Source of the DNA: Apodospora peruviana
Taxonomy: Eukaryota > Ascomycota > Sordariomycetes > Sordariales > Lasiosphaeriaceae
Assembly: GCA_033439685.1 (NCBI GenBank)
Contig: JAUEDM010000003.1
Span: forward strand, 30,001 to 94,000
Length of the DNA: 64,000 nt
Reading direction: 5' to 3'
A model generated the notes under the pieces. The model worked only from the letters and a program-made list of their open reading frames with translations. It had not been told where the DNA came from and ran no database searches. The number at the start of each line of letters is the position of its first letter. Positions within the stretch are counted from its first letter, which is position 1. The position numbers and the translations under genes are program-made. Shown here piece by piece: positions 57,701 through 64,000 of the stretch.

Positions 57701-60328
57701 CGGGCCAAGGCATGCGCACGTCGACCGGGTTCCCCGAAGGCGGACATCACAAGCGAGGGTCGTCCGATATGCGCGAGGACGCCATGTTTGAGAAGCAGAG
57801 AAGGCGGCCTAATGGACCATCTCCGACAGGAGGCATTGGCGGACTCCTGGTTGGCATGGCGGGGCGCATGGGCGGCATTGGCCATCCCGCTGCCGGCGGT
57901 TCCAGGGGATTATCGCCTAGCCGTGTAGCGTCGATGCCTGTGGGACAGAGCGAACAACATGAAACACGAGGTAAGGGAGCTATTGCAACCGTTGACTTTG
58001 GGTGGCAGCGCGGGAGATCCGGCTCTGGCGCAAGCAGTCCGAGGACAGGAGGCGTGCCAGGATCACCTGGTTCTACCACGTGGAGTTTGAAGAACGTACC
58101 CTTCCTTGTCCCGGACTATTCACCTGGCGGGACCCCGTCGCCGTCGCGCAGAGTCGGCGGCGATGACGAGTTTGGTGGTGACAAACCCCATCATGGAACT
58201 GTGGCTAAGATGCGTCAAGCAGCACGCGCGCCTTCTCCCGGAGCCGTTAGTCCCGGGTCCCAAAGGCGGCCCAGCGGGTTGATAGGCGGCCGCCAACCCA
58301 GCTACAGGCGCAAGTCCCACGGCCCCGATGTTGATTTCGAGGACAACGAGGTCAGGTTCTCGCAGTCATCGACCTTGGCTCCCAGCCAAACCGCAGCGGA
58401 CGACTCCGGCGACGACTCGGACGATGGCTTATTCGCGATCCCCATCTCGGCACGCGCGGGCGCCAACAAGGGTAAAGCGAAAGCCAGTATGGCTTCCAAG
58501 TTTGACGGCGACAGCGGCGGCTCGGACGACAGCTCAAAGCGCCCGAGCCTGAGGGTTAATACCAAGCGGTCGAAGAAGAACCTGTCGGTGGCTTTCACGT
58601 CACCGCAGTCGAGCGTGGGTGCCAACACGCCTGCGGACGAGGAGAACACGAGCGCCAGAAGCTCCAAGTCGTCGCAGCGACGGACCCCAGGAACACCGGC
58701 ATCCGAAGATTGGGAGTCGGAGGAGCGAGAGAACAAGCTCAACCGACGAAAATCCTTCATTGAAAAAGACGTCTGGGCTAACCGTCCGCCGACCGACGAA
58801 CTCATTAACAATCTCGAGGACTTCTTCCCCAACCTGGATGTTGATCAACCGGTTCTGGAGGAGGGCGAGCAGGAGACGCCTCCATCACCGATCGCCGAGG
58901 CCGACGAGGAGAGGAGCCAAGACCCGCCCTCTGTACCACAGTTTCAAAGCGGCCTCCTCTCCAACAACAGGATATCGTCCATCTACAGTGAGAGCGACAC
59001 GCTCGGGTCGGACGAATCCACGCTTAAGGCGCTCGAGTCGCGCCCCGTGTCAATGCAGTCGCTGGCGCATCGCAGCATCCGCCGGTCGGGCGGACTGGGC
59101 CGGATGAAGTCGATCAGAGAAGTGGCCCGGGGTGCCCACGAAGCCAACAAGCGGTACAGCAACCTGCCGGCGGCGCCACCGATTCCTGGGACCAGCATGA
59201 ACAACAGCAACAATAACAGCAACCTGATGCGGCGCAAGAGCACCAAGATGTTCCACGCCAACATTGTGCAGATCCGCCCCGAGCGCGGCTCGCTCAACAT
59301 GGGCATGGGTCTGACAACGATCCCGCAGGACAACTTGCCGACGTCTGACAAGCGCAACAGCATCCCGAAGCGGCAGACCACTTTTCGGTGGTTCAAGGGC
59401 CAGCTTATCGGTAAAGGCACGTTCGGGCGGGTTTATTTGGGTATGAATGCCACTACCGGCGAGTTTTTGGCGGTCAAAGAGGTCGAGGTCAACCCGAAGG
59501 CGGCGCAGGGCGACAAGAAGAAGATGCAGGAGCTCGTGGCGGCGCTGGACCAGGAGATCGATACCATGCAGCATCTGGATCACGTCAACATCGTGCAGTA
59601 CCTTGGGTGCGAGCGCAAGGAGACGAGCATTTCTATTTTCTTGGAGTACATCTCTGGTGGTTCGATCGGGAGTTGTCTGCGCAAACACGGCAAGTTCGAG
59701 GAACCAGTCGTGGCGTCACTGACGAGGCAGACGCTGAGCGGGTTGGCGTATTTGCACAGAGAAGGGATTTTACATCGTGACCTCAAGGCGGATAATATTT
59801 TGTTGGATCTGGACGGGACGTGCAAAATCAGTGATTTTGGAATCAGCAAGAAGACGGATAATATTTACGGGAACGACAAGACCAACTCGATGCAGGGGAG
59901 CGTATTCTGGATGGCGCCTGAGGTTATCAGGAGTCAAGGCGAGGGGTATTCTGCGAAGGTGGACATTTGGTCCTTAGGTTGCGTGGTGCTCGAGATGTTT
60001 GCGGGCAGAAGGCCGTGGAGCAAAGAGGAGGCTGTCGGCGCGATCTACAAGATTGCCAATGGGGAGACGCCGCCGATTCCGGACGAGGTCAGGGAGGAGA
60101 TTAGTCCGATTGCGATTGCGTTTATGCTGGATTGTTTTACTGTGTTGGTTTTCCCCCTTGTCTTTTTTTATGGAGGAGGAATTGTTTACTGATTTGAGGT
60201 TGTTTTAGGAACCCATCTGAACGACCTACGGCCGACGTGTTGCTGTCGCAGCATCCGTTTTGCGAACTCGACCCGAATTATAGTTTCCTGGATACGGAGT
60301 TGTATGCCAAGATCAGGGGTACTCATTA
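54750..60328 (+). CDS. MAP kinase kinase kinase, Bck1-like (cell wall integrity pathway)
   Basis: Acts downstream of protein kinase C and upstream of the Mkk1/2-type and Slt2-type kinases. The ORF spans 54750-60143, a 65-bp intron (GTTGGT...TTTTAG), and 60209-60328, about 1,837 residues. In order: Pro-rich N-terminus, SAM domain (about residues 365-425, WPLDKVLMWLQANQFSRDW), a Ras-association-like region (about 745-825, FILATADCWNYRMVEV), a long disordered Ser-rich region, and a C-terminal kinase (about 1545-1835) with GKGTFGRVYLG, AVKEVEV, HRDLKADNILLD, DFGISKK and APEVI. The last exon supplies NPSERPTADVLLSQHPFCELD. The reading frame changes twice between about 55385 and 55450, in a Pro-rich stretch. 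No intron fits, so either two single-base losses in the gene or sequence errors are implied. Confidence 0.85.
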
Positions 60329-61884
60329 AGAAGGTCTGAAGGGGGAGCTGGCTGGTCCATTGCTGGCTTGTATTATTGTTTGCGTTATTTTAGCAGCTAT
60401 TTAGCTACTACCTAGCATCGTTGATGATGGTAAATTTTAGTTTTTGGTATATGTAGTGGGATTTCAATTTTTTTTTGGAGGAGCTGAGCTGCTCGAGCGC
60501 ATGGCCTTTTTTTTTTTTAGTCCTGTTTTCAGGCCAAAAGGGGTGTTATCGAGTTGAGATGGGAAATGGGGCAGAAGAGAAGTTGATGTATCAGGAAGGT
60601 AGTCAACGGTCTCTGGTTGCTTCGAACGTGACCGTGTACGGAGTATTCCCTTTGAATGTATGTGTATGTTTGCGTATGGTTGTCTTGCGGGCTTCGGTTG
60701 GTGTGTCATTCCTATTGTGATCAATATACATTTCTACCATATCGCAGTCTGAGCTGCCCGGGGAAGGCTCAGTGGAGAAATGTTGGAGTGAGAAGGAAAC
60801 GGCGGGCCGGGCGGGGAACTTTCAGATGCCACCCTCCCGTCGGGCAATTTTTTTTTGTTTTGATCATTCTGGTGTCCATCGTCCCGTGGAGACACTTATT
60901 TGAGCTGTCGGGCCAGACGCATGTGGGCCACAGTCTACTAGGTACCGCGAGGAGGAGGTACGAATCCCCTGTCCACGCATTCGGAAGCCTCTTGCTCTGT
61001 GTAACTGTGTAATCAGTAAACTCCCATCTGCCGTGTGACGGGTGCCCCCGCACCGAGGGAAGGCAGTAATACCACCGGGTCCTGCTTCATACCAACCTCG
61101 GAGTAAAGTGGCTGCATATAATAATAGTAGGAGTGTACGGATTAATATTATCACAGGCGGCTCATTCCTCGAAAGCCGTCTGCAGGCCTTCCTTGGACCT
61201 CTGCGTGACCTGCCGTGACATCCAGACGGAATATTGCCGGCTTTTACACTGGACAGCCCAAATATCAACCAGCTCCAGTTCATATTTTCCCGGCCACACG
61301 GGCACCGGGTTCTCAATTCGGTCTTAAAAACCCTACGCCTGGCCCTTGTCCGTGAGACTTGCCAAGACCATCTTCGCCAATCCGAAGTCTCGATCTCTTG
61401 GCAGCAGGCCGTTATCCGGGCCTCGCCCTCTGGCCATTCAGTGATTCACCCTGGGGTCTGGGGGCGCAATGCTGCTTCATATGTACCTTATCGGTACCTT
61501 TTCCTGCAGCAAAACTCGGCGTCGTCGCAAGGTTTCTCGCAAGTTCTTTTTGCCGTGCTTGCCCGTTCTTGATCCAATGTTAACGCGTGGCGTCTCCTGC
61601 TACAGAACGAAGGCTCCTGCTTCACATTCTTCAATCCTATCGCAGCACGTTCCCGCTCTCCGAGCTGTCTCTTTTCTTTCACTATCGACTTTCCTTTTTG
61701 AAATAACAAACCGGACTTGATTTGTCGCAGCCGAGCCATGTCGTATATCAGCCTGCACTGAAGCAACTCTTCATCGCCCGGCTGACACGATCAGCTTCCG
61801 TCGCTCGGGGAACCCCCGAGTCCGAGTCTCCTTGTGCGCGCCGAGCCTCCGCCGCCGACCATTCGTTAATAGACCAACTCGACG
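60329..61884. other. Intergenic region upstream of the GH47 gene
   Basis: No gene is supported in these 1.56 kb. T-rich runs at 60466-60475 and 60510-60519, and a TACTCCGTA element at 60637-60645. The final 300 bases are pyrimidine-rich and probably promoter and leader. Confidence 0.5.
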
Positions 61885-64000
61885 ATGCTTCGACTCAGGC
61901 GATACCGCGTGTTTATGATATGCGCCTTTGTCATAACCGTCTTACTGTACCATGTCTCCAAGAATTCGCAATGGGAGCGGCCCAACGTGTACAACAAGGT
62001 AGAAGCGCCCCGGCCACTGAAGCCGCAGAGCCAAAGCCAACCGCCGCAAAAACCACCGAGCGGCGGTAGCCATGACGAGACCGTTGACCGGCCCGTGCCA
62101 AACCGGGAGACATCGATCAAGATACCTCTGCTCAAGACGACCAGCGAGGTCAAGGGGGGCTATGGTTTGCCAAAGGCGCCACTCACAAGCACTCCCACCT
62201 CCAACGCTGTGAAGCCACACAAGACCGACGCCCACGAGACTGTCAAGGTTCGCCCTCCCGCGCCTACCGTTCCTGTGATAGAAATCCCTGACAGAGTCCC
62301 GAATACTGCCAACAAGGGACATGAGGCGCCGATCCACCTCTCCCCGCCAAAGCAAGACACCGTTTCCGCATCTGATATTGCGATCCATTGGAAAAAGCCA
62401 AAGGAATGGTTTCCAGTGGCCACCGAGTCACTCATCGCGCTCCCCACTGGCTTGCCGAAGCCCATGCCCAAAGTTCAGTTCCAGTTCAAGGAGGAATCTG
62501 CGGCCGCCAAGGAAAAACGAGAGATGCGTCTGGCAAAGGTCAAGGCCGAAGGTTTTCGTGCGTGGTCTGGCTACAAGCAGTTTGCATGGACCCATGATGA
62601 GCTTACACCCGTCACCAAGAAAGCAAAGGATCCCTTCTGCGGCTGGGCTGCTACCCTTGTCGACGCCTTGGACACACTCTGGATTATGGGCCTCAAAGAC
62701 GAGTTTGACGAAGCTGTTGTGGCTGTCAAGGCCATTGACTTCACCACTACCCCTTTCCGCAACGATATCCCCGTCTTTGAGACCATCATCCGTTACTTAG
62801 GAGGTCTTGTTGGGGCCTACGACGTGACTGGCGGACACTCGGGTAAATACCGAGTCTTGCTCGACAAGGCGCTTGAGTTGGCCGAGATTTTGATGGGCAT
62901 TTTTGATACGCCCAACCGCATGCCTATCTTATATTATAATTGGCAGCCTTCTTACAACGAAGGCCCGAAGCGCGCGTCGACTGTTAGCGTGGCCGAACTT
63001 GGTTCTATGGGAATGGAGTTTACGCGCTTGGCCCAGCTGACTGGCGATAACAAGTACTATGACGCCATTGCACGCATCACGGATGCCCTTGAGGAGCTAC
63101 AGAACCGCGAAAACGGGACAGCCCTGCCCGGTATATTCCCCGTGAACCTCGACGCTTCTGGCTGCAACAGAACTGCCGCCGCCCGCGCCGAGCAACGTGC
63201 AAAAAGCGAAGCTGCGCAGAAGCAAATCGAAGACGCCGCCAGCCTCTCAGATGCTCCGCAAGGATATTCTCCAGACGCCCATGGCCATGGCAGCAAGCCA
63301 GACCGGGGTACCGCCAAGGATGACTCGAAAGATCTTGAATTCCAGGTTAGTCCAGGCACTCGCGCCGGCCAGCCAGCCTTTGGGGCATTCCACGAAATTG
63401 AGAAGCGCGGAGTCGATGATGCGCTTGAAGAAAGGGACACCGGTTCCACAGCAGCCACCGAGGTGCAAGAACGAGACGTGGCAGCCAAGGATTCACCAGC
63501 CCCTGTCTCCGCAAAGGGGTTACCTGTTGACTGGGAATGTGTTCCTCAGGGACTCACATCAGGAGGCTACGGTTCGGACTCGTACAGCATGGGAGGCAGC
63601 CAAGATTCGGCTTATGAGTATTTCCCAAAGCAGTTCGCCCTCCTTGGTGGCCTCGAGCCCAAATACCGCGCAATGCACGAGAAAACGGTCGCTGCGGTCA
63701 AGAAATATCTTCTTTTCCGCCCGATGGCCGAGGGTAATCCAGACATTCTCTTTTCTGCTAAGGCGGTCAGTCCAGATGGCACGGACGAGAACCTGCGTTA
63801 CGAGTACGAAGTTACACACTTGACCTGCTTTTTAGGCGGCATGTTTGGACTTGGCGGCAAGCTTTTCGACAGTCCTGAGGATGTTGAAATTGGCAAGCGG
63901 CTTGCTGATGGCTGTGCATGGGCATACGAGGTCATGCCTACGGGTATCATGCCCGAGTTCGCACAAATTCTGCCCTGCGAAAAGGCGGACGATTGCCATT
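61885..64000 (+). CDS. Class I alpha-1,2-mannosidase (GH47), 3' end beyond the window
   Basis: Trims alpha-1,2-linked mannose from N-glycans in the ER or Golgi. The frame is open from ATG 61885 to the window edge, 705 codons without an intron. It is a type II membrane protein: MLRLRRYRVF is followed by a signal anchor (MICAFVITVLLYHV, about residues 11-25) and a Pro-rich stem of about 170 residues. The (alpha/alpha)7 catalytic domain starts near AWSGYKQFAW and shows CGWAATLVDALDTLWIMGL, IRYLGGLVGAYDVTG, RASTVSVAELGSMGMEF, GSDSYSMGGSQDSAYEYFPKQFALLGG and HLTCFLGGMFGLGG. A low-complexity insertion of about 115 residues (63180-63520) lies inside the catalytic domain. The C-terminal metal and catalytic residues lie beyond the window. 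Confidence 0.92.
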   Translation, partial: MLRLRRYRVFMICAFVITVLLYHVSKNSQWERPNVYNKVEAPRPLKPQSQSQPPQKPPSGGSHDETVDRPVPNRETSIKIPLLKTTSEVKGGYGLPKAPLTSTPTSNAVKPHKTDAHETVKVRPPAPTVPVIEIPDRVPNTANKGHEAPIHLSPPKQDTVSASDIAIHWKKPKEWFPVATESLIALPTGLPKPMPKVQFQFKEESAAAKEKREMRLAKVKAEGFRAWSGYKQFAWTHDELTPVTKKAKDPFCGWAATLVDALDTLWIMGLKDEFDEAVVAVKAIDFTTTPFRNDIPVFETIIRYLGGLVGAYDVTGGHSGKYRVLLDKALELAEILMGIFDTPNRMPILYYNWQPSYNEGPKRASTVSVAELGSMGMEFTRLAQLTGDNKYYDAIARITDALEELQNRENGTALPGIFPVNLDASGCNRTAAARAEQRAKSEAAQKQIEDAASLSDAPQGYSPDAHGHGSKPDRGTAKDDSKDLEFQVSPGTRAGQPAFGAFHEIEKRGVDDALEERDTGSTAATEVQERDVAAKDSPAPVSAKGLPVDWECVPQGLTSGGYGSDSYSMGGSQDSAYEYFPKQFALLGGLEPKYRAMHEKTVAAVKKYLLFRPMAEGNPDILFSAKAVSPDGTDENLRYEYEVTHLTCFLGGMFGLGGKLFDSPEDVEIGKRLADGCAWAYEVMPTGIMPEFAQILPCEKADDCH

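Overview
The window is nuclear DNA from a filamentous ascomycete, most likely a sordariomycete (Pezizomycotina). Its genes are cut by short introns of 50-130 bp with GTRNGT-like donors and CTRAY-like branch points. There is a dispersed single 5S rRNA gene, tRNA genes are scattered singly, and the proteins match fungal families (NoxA, COA6, complex I 21.3 kDa subunit, Bck1, Ubp2, cytochrome b5-acyl-CoA dehydrogenase fusion). I assembled all spliced models by hand from reading frames, splice signals and family knowledge.

Layout, left to right: allantoinase (2256-3950, +); phosphatidylinositol-4-phosphate 5-kinase (6013-9315, +); COA6 (10567-10998, -); a degenerate tRNA-Val and a tRNA-Ser; SYS1 (12618-13384, +); an unrecognised Ser/Pro-rich protein broken by in-frame TAG codons (14130-16231, -); a gene-free, repeat-scarred stretch; glutaryl-CoA dehydrogenase (17817-19243, +); Ubc4/5-type E2 (20644-21636, +); a 4.6 kb stretch without convincing genes; NADPH oxidase A (26279-28140, +); an anion:cation-symporter MFS permease (29474-31450, +); FEN1 (31843-33203, +); cytochrome b5-acyl-CoA dehydrogenase (34286-36104, +); a 225-bp MITE; complex I 21.3 kDa subunit (37287-38090, -) divergent from Ubp2 (38909-42779, +); 5S rRNA (43345-43463, -); MSH2 (43931-46862, -) divergent from TRM10 (47275-48603, +); primase small subunit PRI1 (48898-50735, -) divergent from a GH5 glucosylceramidase/sterylglucosidase-like enzyme (51331-53778, +); a Bck1-type MAPKKK with two apparent frameshifts (54750-60328, +); and a GH47 alpha-mannosidase that runs off the right edge (61885-64000, +).

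Most of this is core housekeeping and signalling: purine and lysine/tryptophan breakdown, phosphoinositide and cell-wall-integrity signalling, ubiquitin turnover, ROS generation, respiration assembly, DNA replication and repair. I see no biosynthetic cluster, CRISPR or phage-like system. FEN1, MSH2 and PRI1 lie within 20 kb, and each has an ACGCG (MBF-type) core upstream.

The most unusual features are a 5-nt micro-exon in FEN1; open frames continuing past TAG stops in the PIP5K and the unknown gene; a start/stop-overlapping uORF and two frame breaks in the MAPKKK; a MITE with perfect 26-bp terminal inverted repeats; and six copies of the 9-mer TACTCCGTA, all between genes.
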